48,331 nt of DNA, from contig JAHZHZ010000010.1 in NCBI GenBank assembly GCA_019419995.1, positions 1 to 48,331 of the forward strand, read 5' to 3'. Every line of letters begins with the position of its first letter. Within the stretch, counting starts at the first letter, position 1. Made by a program: the position numbers and the translations under genes. This DNA is from Clostridiales bacterium. GTDB taxonomy: Bacteria; Bacillota; Clostridia; Christensenellales; Aristaeellaceae. Shown piece by piece: positions 1-7,967 of this stretch. The notes under the pieces are model-generated. The model saw only the letters and a program-made list of their open reading frames with translations. It had not been told where the DNA came from and made no database searches.

Positions 1-441
1 TTCCTGGGAGGGAGCGGGACCAATCATAACCACGAAACCGGGGATGTCGCGGGTAACCAGCGGCACGCCCAGCTCACGCACCTCAGCATCGGTAAAGTGA
101 CCGTGATACTGAGTTCCCTCATAGGGCTTGGGATTCCGGGCATATTTGCAAGCTTCGATGACCTCCGCGCAGCAGGCGGTGGCAACGCCGGAATCGAAGA
201 TCGACTTGGTGCGATATTCACGGCCCATCATGGTGCGAAGTTCGGCAAGCGCCTCCTTCAGTTCGCCCAAGGTGGTCACCTTGCGGCCCAGATAGGCATA
301 GATGCAGGCCAGGAAGTAGGCGGTATCGGGCATGGTCATGGCAGCGCTTTCACCCAGCTCGGAAATAACCTGATTCAGTTCCGCTTCTGCCTTGAAATAC
401 ATTTCATCGGAACCGCGGAATACTCTGTCAAACAGTCCCAT
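1..441 (-). CDS. acsB: Acetyl-CoA synthase subunit, N-terminal part (cut by window edge)
   Basis: The first 147 residues of the acetyl-CoA synthase subunit of the CODH/ACS complex, which builds acetyl-CoA from CO, a corrinoid-bound methyl group and CoA. The visible part is the N-terminal CODH-contacting domain. It begins MGLFDRVFRGSDEM and contains PDTAYFLACIYAYLG followed by KVTTLGEL, matching the conserved PDTAYYLPVI...GEEV.TLGDL segment of AcsB. The rest of the roughly 700-residue protein, including the A-cluster cysteines, lies outside the window. The start is ATG with GGAAAGGA upstream. It is the third gene after acsA and cooC, 25 bases below cooC, so it is very likely in the same operon. 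Assignment is confident, although catalytic residues cannot be checked. Confidence 0.85.
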   Translation of the reverse strand, partial: MGLFDRVFRGSDEMYFKAEAELNQVISELGESAAMTMPDTAYFLACIYAYLGRKVTTLGELKEALAELRTMMGREYRTKSIFDSGVATACCAEVIEACKYARNPKPYEGTQYHGHFTDAEVRELGVPLVTRDIPGFVVMIGPAPSQE

Positions 442-466
442 CTATGTGTTCATTCCTTTCCATGTG

Positions 467-1237
467 TCAAATTTTCTCGTTGTCCATGCGATTTTTAATG
501 GCACGAATTTCCTCAACTGCCTTCGGACTGATGTCAAAAGGAGAAAGTCCTCGGCGATCCGCGTCAATGACTTCCGCATTGTAATGGATCATGCCCAACA
601 GCGCTTCTTCAGGAATGCGGCTCCGGAGAAAAGCTTCATCTTCGGCATCGCGAACTTTATTGGCCACTACCCGTACTCGGGTAATCCCCAAGTCTGCGGC
701 CAGCTGCTTGACCTTTTCATAGGTCTGAATGCTGCGGGCGCCCGGCTCGATGACCACGATGAATTGATCCATCATGCTGGCTGTACCGCGTCCAAGATGC
801 TCCAACCCTGCCTCCATATCCATAATGACCACATCGTCCTTGCGGAAGATGAGGGAGGAGAGAATGGCTTTCAGCATGACATGTTCGGGACATACACAGC
901 CCGATCCACCCGTTTCCACGGTTCCCATCACCAACAGCTTGACGCCATTAATTTCCTTGGCGTAAGTGTCCGGGATGTCGCTGACCTGAGGGTTGAGCTT
1001 AAAGAATTTGTTGAGGCTGTTTGCGCCCGTGCGCTCTTCCACTAGTTTGCGCATTTTGGAAATCGGAACAATGGAATTAACTTCCTCCTCCGTAAATCCC
1101 AGCGCTAATCCCAGATTGGCATCCGGATCTACATCCGCTGCCAGCACGGTGCGCCCTTCGTTTGCATACAAGCGGGCGAGGACAGACGAAAGCGTAGTCT
1201 TGCCCACGCCGCCCTTGCCGGTAATCGCAACTTTCAT
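467..1237 (-). CDS. cooC: CooC/AcsF-type nickel-insertion ATPase for CODH/ACS
   Basis: A 256-residue MinD/SIMIBI-class P-loop ATPase that helps load nickel into the C-cluster of CODH (or the A-cluster of ACS). The deviant Walker A motif GKGGVGKTT is at residues 7-15, with the DVDPDANLG segment after it. The CooC-typical CxC metal-binding motif is Cys114-Val-Cys116 in GSGCVCPEH, and DMEAGLEHLGRG follows as the Walker B/switch region. Length fits the family (about 250). It sits between acsA and acsB with gaps of 28 and 25 bases, the usual place for a maturation factor. Whether it serves CODH (CooC) or ACS (AcsF) cannot be settled from sequence. Confidence 0.9.
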   Translation of the reverse strand: MKVAITGKGGVGKTTLSSVLARLYANEGRTVLAADVDPDANLGLALGFTEEEVNSIVPISKMRKLVEERTGANSLNKFFKLNPQVSDIPDTYAKEINGVKLLVMGTVETGGSGCVCPEHVMLKAILSSLIFRKDDVVIMDMEAGLEHLGRGTASMMDQFIVVIEPGARSIQTYEKVKQLAADLGITRVRVVANKVRDAEDEAFLRSRIPEEALLGMIHYNAEVIDADRRGLSPFDISPKAVEEIRAIKNRMDNEKI

Positions 1238-1265
1238 ACTGCAAAGATCCTTTCAGGATTGGAAA

Positions 1266-3161
1266 TCAGATGCCCAATGCCGCACGCTTGTCTTCGATGG
1301 CCTGAATCATCTTGTCGCCCAACTTCTCGATGTCCGTCTCGACTACAAAGTTGGCGCCGACCCAGTTTTTGATTTCACCCTGCAGCAGTTTGACCACTTC
1401 GGGGCCGCCCTTGGTGTAGGGATCAACGCCCAGATAGGTGTCAATGCCGGTAGAGACAACGTAGTTACCAATGGAGATGGCCTTTTCAGACATGTATTCC
1501 GGCGCGCAGCCCACCACGGGAACCTGAGGAATGTCGATGCCCCAGTCTTTGGCGATGTCGGAGGCCAGAATCATCATACGGGAAATATCCACGCAGGAGC
1601 CCATGTGCAGAATCGGGGGGATATCCACCAGTTCGCAGACGCGCTTGAGGCCTTCGCCGCACAGTTCCTTGGCTTCCTTGCTCAGCAAGCCGGCCTTTGC
1701 CGCAGCCTGAGCGGAACAACCGGAAACGATGACGATAATATCATTGGCAATGAGCTTTTTCATCAGCTCAATATGAGCGGTGTCAGGACGTACTTTGGGG
1801 TTGTTGCAGCCGACCATGGCCACGGCGCCACGCAACACGCCTGCCTTCACGCAGTCGATGAGGGGCTTGGTAGTGCCCAGCTCGTCGATGTGGGAATTGG
1901 TTACGCCATCCAGACACTTCTTGATGGCTTCGACAGAGTAACCCACGGTTGCGTTGGTCTTGAGCTGGGGAATGTTCACCAGTTCGGGATTGCGGTTCTT
2001 GAAGTTCCGCACGGCCATTTCGACAATCTTCTTGGCGGTTTCGCCGGCGGTTTCCTCCTTGAAGAGGATGAAATCCGAATCGGGCATCTGCGCGATTTCA
2101 GAAGTGGTAATGAATTTGGTGTGGAAGCACTTGGACAGGGGGCCCAAGGCCGGGAAGATGCACTGCACGTCAACGACGATGGCTTCGCACGCGCCGGTGA
2201 GCACCACGTTCTCCTGAGAGAGGAAGTTGCCCGCCATGGGGATGCCGTGGCGCATGGCCACTTCGTTGGAGGTGCAGCAGACGCCGGCGATGTTGATGCC
2301 CTTGGCGCCCATTTCCTTGGCCAGAGCGATCATTTCCGGATCCTGAGCGTAGAATACCACCATTTCAGACAGCGACGGGTCATGACCATGGACGATGATG
2401 TTGACCATGTCCTTCTCCATAACGCCGATGTTGGCAGTGGTATCCACGGGCTTGGGAGTGCCGAAAAGTACGTCGGAAAGCTCCGTGCCCATCATGGAGC
2501 CGCCCCAGCCGTCAGACAGGCCGGCGCGCAGGGACTGACGAACCAATGCCTCCGGAAGGGAAGAGCAACCCATGTGGGTCATGTGCAAAGACTGAGATAC
2601 TTCGCGGTCGATGGCCCGGGGCTCAATATTTTCGCGGTGCCAGATTTCCTGACGTGCTTCAGGTGCGCGCTTCAGGAAGCGCTGAGTGCCAAAGGGTTTG
2701 CCGTATTCCAGCAGGCCGGTTTCGGCAACCTCACGAGAAATTTCGTAAATATCGCGGCCTTCAGTTTCGATGCCCCACTCCTTGGCGATGCGGCAGAGCT
2801 TTTCAGGGTCCTTTACCTGATAGTTTCCACCTTCGGATGCCAGATACAGCGTGTGCGCAATGCTGCGACCGTGGTCGGAGTGTGTAGCTGCGCCGCCTGC
2901 GGTGAAGCGCAGGTAGTTACGGGCAACGATGCCGTCTGCATCGCAGCCACAAATACCGCGGGGGGATTTGGGGGTGATGCGGCAGGGGCCCATGGTGCAG
3001 ATGCGGCAGCAAATGCCCTCTTCGCCAAACTTGCAGTGAGGGGTCTGGTTCTTCACGCGTTGCTGCCAGGTATCGGCGCCAACTTTCTTTGCAGTTTCCA
3101 ACAAAGCGTCGGTTGCCGCTTCCATCTCCTCGATCGTGATAAAGGTCTTGTTCGTTTCCAT
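1266..3161 (-). CDS. acsA: Anaerobic carbon monoxide dehydrogenase catalytic subunit
   Basis: The 631-residue Ni-Fe CODH catalytic subunit (CooS/AcsA), which interconverts CO and CO2 and supplies CO to acetyl-CoA synthase. Cys43, 51, 52, 55, 60, 71 and 73 form the D/B-cluster region, including GICCRICTMGPCR. The C-cluster ligand contexts are all present: VHGHDPSLSE (His), GVCCTSNEV, VDVQCIFP, VGCNNPKV, VSGCSAQAAAK and HMGSCVDISR. The frame is open up to 3302, but I place the start at 3161 because GGGGAGGAAG stands about 9 bases upstream and the family begins near here. It is the first gene of the acsA-cooC-acsB operon, with a near-consensus promoter at 3317-3345 and a leader of about 150 bases. 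It is ordinary for the family. Confidence 0.95.
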   Translation of the reverse strand: METNKTFITIEEMEAATDALLETAKKVGADTWQQRVKNQTPHCKFGEEGICCRICTMGPCRITPKSPRGICGCDADGIVARNYLRFTAGGAATHSDHGRSIAHTLYLASEGGNYQVKDPEKLCRIAKEWGIETEGRDIYEISREVAETGLLEYGKPFGTQRFLKRAPEARQEIWHRENIEPRAIDREVSQSLHMTHMGCSSLPEALVRQSLRAGLSDGWGGSMMGTELSDVLFGTPKPVDTTANIGVMEKDMVNIIVHGHDPSLSEMVVFYAQDPEMIALAKEMGAKGINIAGVCCTSNEVAMRHGIPMAGNFLSQENVVLTGACEAIVVDVQCIFPALGPLSKCFHTKFITTSEIAQMPDSDFILFKEETAGETAKKIVEMAVRNFKNRNPELVNIPQLKTNATVGYSVEAIKKCLDGVTNSHIDELGTTKPLIDCVKAGVLRGAVAMVGCNNPKVRPDTAHIELMKKLIANDIIVIVSGCSAQAAAKAGLLSKEAKELCGEGLKRVCELVDIPPILHMGSCVDISRMMILASDIAKDWGIDIPQVPVVGCAPEYMSEKAISIGNYVVSTGIDTYLGVDPYTKGGPEVVKLLQGEIKNWVGANFVVETDIEKLGDKMIQAIEDKRAALGI

Positions 3162-3316
3162 CAGAGCTTCTTCCTCCCCAATATTATTGGTGAAATGGAT
3201 GACCGTGTAGACGATGTTTCGGGCATGCTTAAATGCGCAATTCCCTTCCATGCGGGAAAATGCCCGCTGCAATTCGGACTCCGACACGGCACAGAGATCC
3301 AATCATGGATATCTTT

Positions 3317-3345
3317 ATTTTATCAAATGAGAAACACAAAGTCAA
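3317..3345 (-). promoter_or_regulatory. Sigma-A-type promoter of the CODH/ACS operon
   Basis: On the minus strand TTGACT and TAAAAT are separated by exactly 17 bases. Transcription would start near 3310, giving a leader of about 150 bases before the acsA start at 3161. No other strong minus-strand promoter is visible in this gap. Confidence 0.7.
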
Positions 3346-3469
3346 TGGCAGATCCCCTCAGGGGGCATTATTTTGGAGTAAAATGACGAGAAAACAGGCA
3401 ATTGCTGCCAAGTACAACGCAATTAGAGACGATTTTGGCCGGATTGTAGAAATTTTAATGAGGGAGGCA

Positions 3470-3498
3470 TTTACAATTAAGCTTCGAGCATGTATAAT
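3470..3498 (+). promoter_or_regulatory. Sigma-A-type promoter of the ferredoxin gene
   Basis: TTTACA and TATAAT are 17 bases apart on the plus strand, about 36 bases before the ferredoxin start. It is divergent to the CODH promoter at 3317-3345. The roughly 120 bases between the two promoters show no clear palindrome. Confidence 0.75.
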
Positions 3499-3534
3499 AA
3501 CAAAAGAGAAGCATCAAACTGCGGAGGTTATCAA

Positions 3535-3921
3535 ATGAAGAAGCTTTCAGTCCGTAAGGATGTGCGCTGCATGGCTTGTCTCAGCTGCGTACTGGCCTGT
3601 TCTCAGGCGTTTTACAAGGTGGGGGATCCGAACAAATCCTGCATTCAGATCGTTGAGAAGAACGGCGAACCCAAGGTTAATGCCTGCATTCAGTGCGGCA
3701 AGTGCATGCGCACCTGTGAGCACGAAGCCATCACTCGCAACCCCAAGGGCGTGTACATGATCAACAAGAAGAAGTGCGTAGGCTGCGGCAAGTGCGTGGA
3801 AGCCTGTCCCATGAAGGTTATGGTGCTGGACAACGGCATTGCTTCCAAGTGCATTGCTTGCGGCATTTGCGCCAAGGCCTGCCCGATGGAAGTGCTGGAA
3901 GTTATCGAGAACGATAAATAA
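3535..3921 (+). CDS. CooF-like ferredoxin with four cysteine cluster motifs
   Basis: A 128-residue iron-sulfur protein, probably the electron carrier for the divergent CODH. Four CxxCxxCxxxC motifs are visible: CMACLSCVLAC, CIQCGKCMRTC, CVGCGKCVEAC and CIACGICAKAC, so up to four [4Fe-4S] clusters may bind. The beginning MKKLSVRKDVRCMACLSC resembles CooF and the small subunits of iron-sulfur electron-transfer modules. The start ATG follows GGAGG at about 7 bases, so an in-frame extension from 3490 is not needed. It is monocistronic, with its own promoter at 3470-3498 and a perfect stem-loop terminator at 3954-3998. The partnership with CODH is inferred from position and family. Confidence 0.85.
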   Translation: MKKLSVRKDVRCMACLSCVLACSQAFYKVGDPNKSCIQIVEKNGEPKVNACIQCGKCMRTCEHEAITRNPKGVYMINKKKCVGCGKCVEACPMKVMVLDNGIASKCIACGICAKACPMEVLEVIENDK

Positions 3922-3953
3922 AAGCAATCTTCCCCCGAATAGCTTAGATGTAT

Positions 3954-3998
3954 AGAGAAGGGATAATGAGCTTGAACGCTCATTATCCCTTCTCTTTT
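3954..3998 (+). terminator. Rho-independent terminator after the ferredoxin gene
   Basis: A perfect 18-base-pair stem (3954-3971 with 3978-3995) closes a six-base loop and is followed by a short T-run. It insulates the ferredoxin from the convergent minus-strand operon ending at 4202. Confidence 0.9.
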
Positions 3999-4201
3999 AG
4001 AAATTATTCCGGACGAAAAATACCGAGGGGGGACCGAGCCGGGAAACAGGCTTTGAAGGAGCTTGCTAAAGCGGGGGGAGTACATCGTGGAGAAACGTTT
4101 TTGGCCTAAAGTATGCCATATGCCCGTCTCGGTCGTCAGATTTTTTATTGGCTCCACGTGGGAACTTGGACAGATGCTTTGGCAGAAATACGGCCGGTGC
4201 G

Positions 4202-5338
4202 TCAGCCAATGGGGTATTTGCCGTGTTTATGCGCGAATTCATACATTTTAAAGAAGTTTTCAACGGGTACATCGCCCACGACGTGGTTGGTGGGGGAAAG
4301 GATATATCCGCCTCCGGGAGCAAAAGCCTGTATACGCTTTTGAACCTCTTCTTCCAACTGTTCAAACGTACCTGGCAGCGCATACTGGATATCCACGCCG
4401 CCATGGAAGCAGACGGAATTGCCAAACTCCTTTTTGAGCTTATCTGAATCCATATCTCTGGCGAAGGGCTGCATGGGATTGAGAATATCCACGCCGCAAT
4501 CGATCAAATCGCCAATTAGTGGATACACGGCGCCGCAGGAGTGGAACCAGATTTTGATATTGGGATGTTGACGTTTAATGGCTTGGAACATTTCCGTATG
4601 GCCCTTTTTAAAGAACCGGCGAAAGAGTTGGGGGGAGATAAAAAGTCCGTTCTGGGCGGCGAAGTCTTCCGTAAATTCAATCCATTCGCAGTATTGTCCA
4701 ATATCTTTGAGGTAATTGAGGTGATAATTGGTTACGACTTCCGTCAGCTTATCTACCAGGGCATCTACATATTCCTCGTCTTCGTACAGTGCCACGAGGA
4801 AGTTTTCGGTTCCACAGAGGTATTGGCAGTTTTCGAACACGACACCGGAAACTGCGGATGTGGCGGTGATGGCGCGGTCGGTGTTTTCATAAAAATCGCG
4901 GGCCTGTTCTGCCAGTCCAACAGTGCGCTCCGGGCGGAAGGGATCGGGCCAGACGTATTTCTTTAAGGTATCCATGTCCAGATCGGCCAGTGGATTGACG
5001 GTAATAGCATTGAATCCGTTAAATAGTTTGCGACCTATACCCCATTCGTCGATGGTATTGCCGTGCTCGTCAACCTGATAGGTCATGAATTCTTCTGGCC
5101 GACGGATGTGCAGGTGGCGGAAATCGCTGTCAACCATGTCTGAAAGCCGGTAGTCCACATATTCCGTGGTTGTTCCCGGGCGGATGCGGTCTTCGGGGCG
5201 CACGTCCAGCCCTTTTGCGGCTATAATTTTCAGATATTCCTGGGTATGAATGCGGGAAGCTGAGCCCCACAGATCCACGGGGACACGATCTGGCTCCTGA
5301 TGGTTTAGGGCCATGCGAACTCTTTCTCTGGATGTCAT
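4202..5338 (-). CDS. URO-D-fold corrinoid methyltransferase (methyltransferase I candidate, paralog 1)
   Basis: A 378-residue member of the uroporphyrinogen-decarboxylase/MtaA superfamily, whose members include the O-demethylases (MtvB, OdmB) that move methyl groups from methoxylated substrates to a corrinoid protein. It opens MTSRERVRMALNHQEPDRVPVDLWG, shared with the two other copies in the window. The zinc motif His266-Ser-Cys268 is present in WFHSCGAVYP. At the site of the third zinc ligand this copy reads FHGGVDIQ, with no cysteine, although Cys310 lies a few residues earlier. It is the last gene of the minus run, 12 bases after a sugar kinase. True heme synthesis is unlikely, as there are no heme genes here. 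The methyl donor is unknown. Confidence 0.8.
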   Translation of the reverse strand: MTSRERVRMALNHQEPDRVPVDLWGSASRIHTQEYLKIIAAKGLDVRPEDRIRPGTTTEYVDYRLSDMVDSDFRHLHIRRPEEFMTYQVDEHGNTIDEWGIGRKLFNGFNAITVNPLADLDMDTLKKYVWPDPFRPERTVGLAEQARDFYENTDRAITATSAVSGVVFENCQYLCGTENFLVALYEDEEYVDALVDKLTEVVTNYHLNYLKDIGQYCEWIEFTEDFAAQNGLFISPQLFRRFFKKGHTEMFQAIKRQHPNIKIWFHSCGAVYPLIGDLIDCGVDILNPMQPFARDMDSDKLKKEFGNSVCFHGGVDIQYALPGTFEQLEEEVQKRIQAFAPGGGYILSPTNHVVGDVPVENFFKMYEFAHKHGKYPIG

Positions 5339-5350
5339 AAGCTCCTCCTT

Positions 5351-6895
5351 TTAATGCTTCGACTGAAAACTGGCAATTTTCTGAAATACGCTGTGACTTG
5401 CGAATGCCTCGTATGCGGCGCAATAGATATCGTACATTTCGTTGTAGACGGCTGCGTTTTGGGGGATTGGTTCATAGCGTTTGCGAACCCGGATCATGCT
5501 TTCACTGGCTTGAGGGATGCTGTGAAAGATGCCTATAGCCACGCCTGCCATGATGGCCGCGCCCATGACGGCGGAGTCCGTCACATTCAGGGTTTCGCAG
5601 CACTTTTGATACATGTCCGCCTGAATCTGATTCCAGATATCGGACTTGGTAGCGCCGCCAATGATGCGAATGGAGTCGATGTCGATGCCGTTTTCTACCA
5701 TGTTGCTGATGATATCCTTCTGCTCCAGCGTGATGCCCTCCATGCAGGCGCGGGCGATGCAGGCGCGATCGTGGGCGAAAGTGAGCCCCATGAGCGTTCC
5801 GCGGGCATCTGGATTCCAGCGCGGGGATGTGGCGGAGGCAAAGTAAGGGAGTAAAATCAATCCCCGTGCCCCCGGGGGCACAGATTGTATTTTTTTATTC
5901 AGAAGGTCGTAGACATTGATTCCCAATTCGTTGGCCTCTCGCTTTTCTTCGCCTGCGATTTCATCTCGAAACCAGCGGAAAACGGATGCCGCACCGGTTT
6001 GGTAGCCTTCAAATTGATAGGCGTTGGGCATGGCGTGGGAAGTGACGCATGCGCTGGCCATAGGGTCGCGATAGGGATAATCCAGATAGGCGATGGCCAT
6101 GCCGCCGGTTCCCAGGGAAACGGAGACTTTGCCCTTTTCTACGATGCCGGCGCCTATAGAGGCGCTGTTTTGATCCCCGGCTCCCACGCATATGGGCGTA
6201 CCCGGGGCGAAGCCGGTCTTTTCAGCTGCTTTAGGACTGATTGAACCAACCTGTGTGGCGCATCTGGTGGGGATGGGCAGCATGTCTGACCTCAGACCAA
6301 CCAGAGACATTAATTCCGGGTCCCACCGATAACTGACATTGTCAAAGCAGCCAAACAGGCATGCGTCCGGATAGTCGATGTAGTAATCCTCAGCCCCCAG
6401 GTGGCGCAGGAAGTAGTCCTGAAGCTGCACGACCTTCCAAACCTTATCCCATGTTTCCGGTTCGTTTTTCTGCATCCAAAGCACTTTGGTGATGATCCAG
6501 GTGGTATTCAGGGGAAGACCGGTGCGCTGATAAAATGCAGCAGGGGATATGCGCCGGGATAGCTCTTCCATTTCTGCGCTGGAACGGTTGTCCTGCCAGG
6601 AGATGGTTTTTAAAACCCGTTCGTGAGCGTCCAAGAAAATGGAGGTGGTGCGCTGAGTGGACAGGGAGATAGAAGCAATTGTGTCCGCGGGTATATCCGC
6701 AGAATGCAGCGCCTCTCGGCAGGTTTCAAAAGTTTTGTCCCGGACCATTTCGATGTCTTGTTCGACCCAATTGGGATGAGGATAGATGCACCCATATTCG
6801 CGGTAAGCACTGGAAATCACATTGCCGCTTAGATCAAAAATCATGGTCTTGGCGCCGGTTGTTCCAATGTCGATTCCGCACAGATATTGCTTCAT
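5351..6895 (-). CDS. FGGY-family carbohydrate kinase
   Basis: A 514-residue FGGY sugar kinase, which phosphorylates a sugar or polyol with ATP in the cytosol. The N-terminal phosphate loop reads GIDIGTTGAKTMIFD and the adenosine-side motif is IRIIGGATKSDIWNQ, with the late AAIMAGVAIGIF helix. Both lobes are complete. The frame is open to an ATG at 6907 overlapping the dehydrogenase stop (ATGA), but that ATG has no ribosome site. The ATG at 6895 has GAGG seven bases upstream, so I use it. Placed between a zinc polyol dehydrogenase and a URO-D methyltransferase, it probably acts on the imported or demethylated sugar. The segment SISLSTQRTTSIF recalls glycerol/AI-2-kinase-like members rather than xylulokinase. 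The substrate is not predictable. Confidence 0.88.
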   Translation of the reverse strand: MKQYLCGIDIGTTGAKTMIFDLSGNVISSAYREYGCIYPHPNWVEQDIEMVRDKTFETCREALHSADIPADTIASISLSTQRTTSIFLDAHERVLKTISWQDNRSSAEMEELSRRISPAAFYQRTGLPLNTTWIITKVLWMQKNEPETWDKVWKVVQLQDYFLRHLGAEDYYIDYPDACLFGCFDNVSYRWDPELMSLVGLRSDMLPIPTRCATQVGSISPKAAEKTGFAPGTPICVGAGDQNSASIGAGIVEKGKVSVSLGTGGMAIAYLDYPYRDPMASACVTSHAMPNAYQFEGYQTGAASVFRWFRDEIAGEEKREANELGINVYDLLNKKIQSVPPGARGLILLPYFASATSPRWNPDARGTLMGLTFAHDRACIARACMEGITLEQKDIISNMVENGIDIDSIRIIGGATKSDIWNQIQADMYQKCCETLNVTDSAVMGAAIMAGVAIGIFHSIPQASESMIRVRKRYEPIPQNAAVYNEMYDIYCAAYEAFASHSVFQKIASFQSKH

Positions 6896-6903
6896 ATTCA
6901 ACC

Positions 6904-7965
6904 TCACATTTCTATGATCATTTTTGTGATCATGGCCTTGTTCTCCAAATGATATTTCAGCGCCTCCGGCGTGTCCTCCAGGCGGACGCGATCAGAAACC
7001 ATGGAGTCCAGATGAATCAATCCGTTGGAAATGGCGCGAATGGCCTTGGGATAGATATTTTTGTAACGGAAGCAGGGACGGATTTGCACTTCGTTCCAGA
7101 TGAGTTTTTCAAAATCGAAGGGCATGACGGCCTGAGAACCCAACCCTACGAGTACGATGGAACCTCCCTTCCGTACAAAACGGACTGTCTGCATCAGCGC
7201 TGAAGCCGAACCGGTCATTTCAAACACGCTGTCAACGCCTCTGCCGTGAGTCAGTGAGAGAATCTTTTCCGTAATCTGGGGGTCGCTTGCGTCAAAAACT
7301 GCACTGGCCCCCAACTCACGGGCCTTGTCCATGCGCTTTTCTAAAATGTCTGCCATATAAATTTGTGCAACACCCCTACTTTTAAGAGCCAGAAGCGCCA
7401 TCAGACCGATGCATCCACAGCCGAGAATGAGCGCGCTGTCGCCCAGTTCTGCCCCTGACAATTGTGCGGCGTGCATTCCAACGGCCAGAGGTTCGATCAG
7501 GGCGCCCTGGACGGCGGTCATATTCTCCGGCAGGCGGTATACCCATTTCGCAGGATAGACCATGTATTCTGCAAATGCGCCGTTGTAGGGTGGGGTGGCC
7601 AGAAAACGCATGTCAGGGCAGAGGTTGTAATGGCCTGTCCGGCACATTTCGCATTCTCCGCAGGGCAGCCCGGGCTCAATGGCGACCAGTTCGCCGCCGC
7701 TGAATTCGGTCACGCCCTCCCCACAGCAAACGACGCGTCCTGCAATCTCGTGTCCCAGAATAAAAGGGGTCTGTACCTCCATTTCGCCAATTTTACCTTC
7801 TGCGTAGTAATGCAAATCTGAACCGCATACCCCTGCGGCTTCAACGTGGATCAGTACTTCACCCAGCTTTGGTTCAGGAATGGGATGGGTCTCGATGGAG
7901 ACGTTTTGCTTGCCGTGCATGACGGCAACTTTCATGGTGCGGGCCTTCTTTTTGTTTTCTTGCAT
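6904..7965 (-). CDS. Zinc-dependent medium-chain polyol dehydrogenase
   Basis: A 353-residue medium-chain alcohol dehydrogenase of the sorbitol/xylitol/threonine dehydrogenase group. Catalytic zinc ligands are in GVCGSDLHYY and GHEIAGR. The structural zinc lobe is CGECEMCRTGHYNLC. The Rossmann motif is LILGCGCIGLMALL. It probably oxidises a secondary hydroxyl of a polyol or sugar to a keto group with NAD(P)+. Two starts have good ribosome sites: 7965 (GAGGG, used here, two bases after the permease stop) and 7935 (AGAAGG, giving MKVAVMHGKQN, closer to usual family starts). It is coupled to the ABC permease upstream and the FGGY kinase downstream, giving an import-oxidise-phosphorylate order. 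Confidence 0.88.
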   Translation of the reverse strand: MQENKKKARTMKVAVMHGKQNVSIETHPIPEPKLGEVLIHVEAAGVCGSDLHYYAEGKIGEMEVQTPFILGHEIAGRVVCCGEGVTEFSGGELVAIEPGLPCGECEMCRTGHYNLCPDMRFLATPPYNGAFAEYMVYPAKWVYRLPENMTAVQGALIEPLAVGMHAAQLSGAELGDSALILGCGCIGLMALLALKSRGVAQIYMADILEKRMDKARELGASAVFDASDPQITEKILSLTHGRGVDSVFEMTGSASALMQTVRFVRKGGSIVLVGLGSQAVMPFDFEKLIWNEVQIRPCFRYKNIYPKAIRAISNGLIHLDSMVSDRVRLEDTPEALKYHLENKAMITKMIIEM

Positions 7966-7967
7966 GA

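Noticed and set aside
993..3386. A 797-codon open frame antisense to the CODH gene
   Set aside because: It mirrors the codon pattern of the real CODH gene, which has all cluster ligands. The antisense product has no recognisable domain and no ribosome site.
4087..4251. Small plus-strand frame starting GTG after GGGGGGAG
   Set aside because: It overlaps the end of the opposite methyltransferase gene and shows no known motif, so it is kept only as a low-interest observation.
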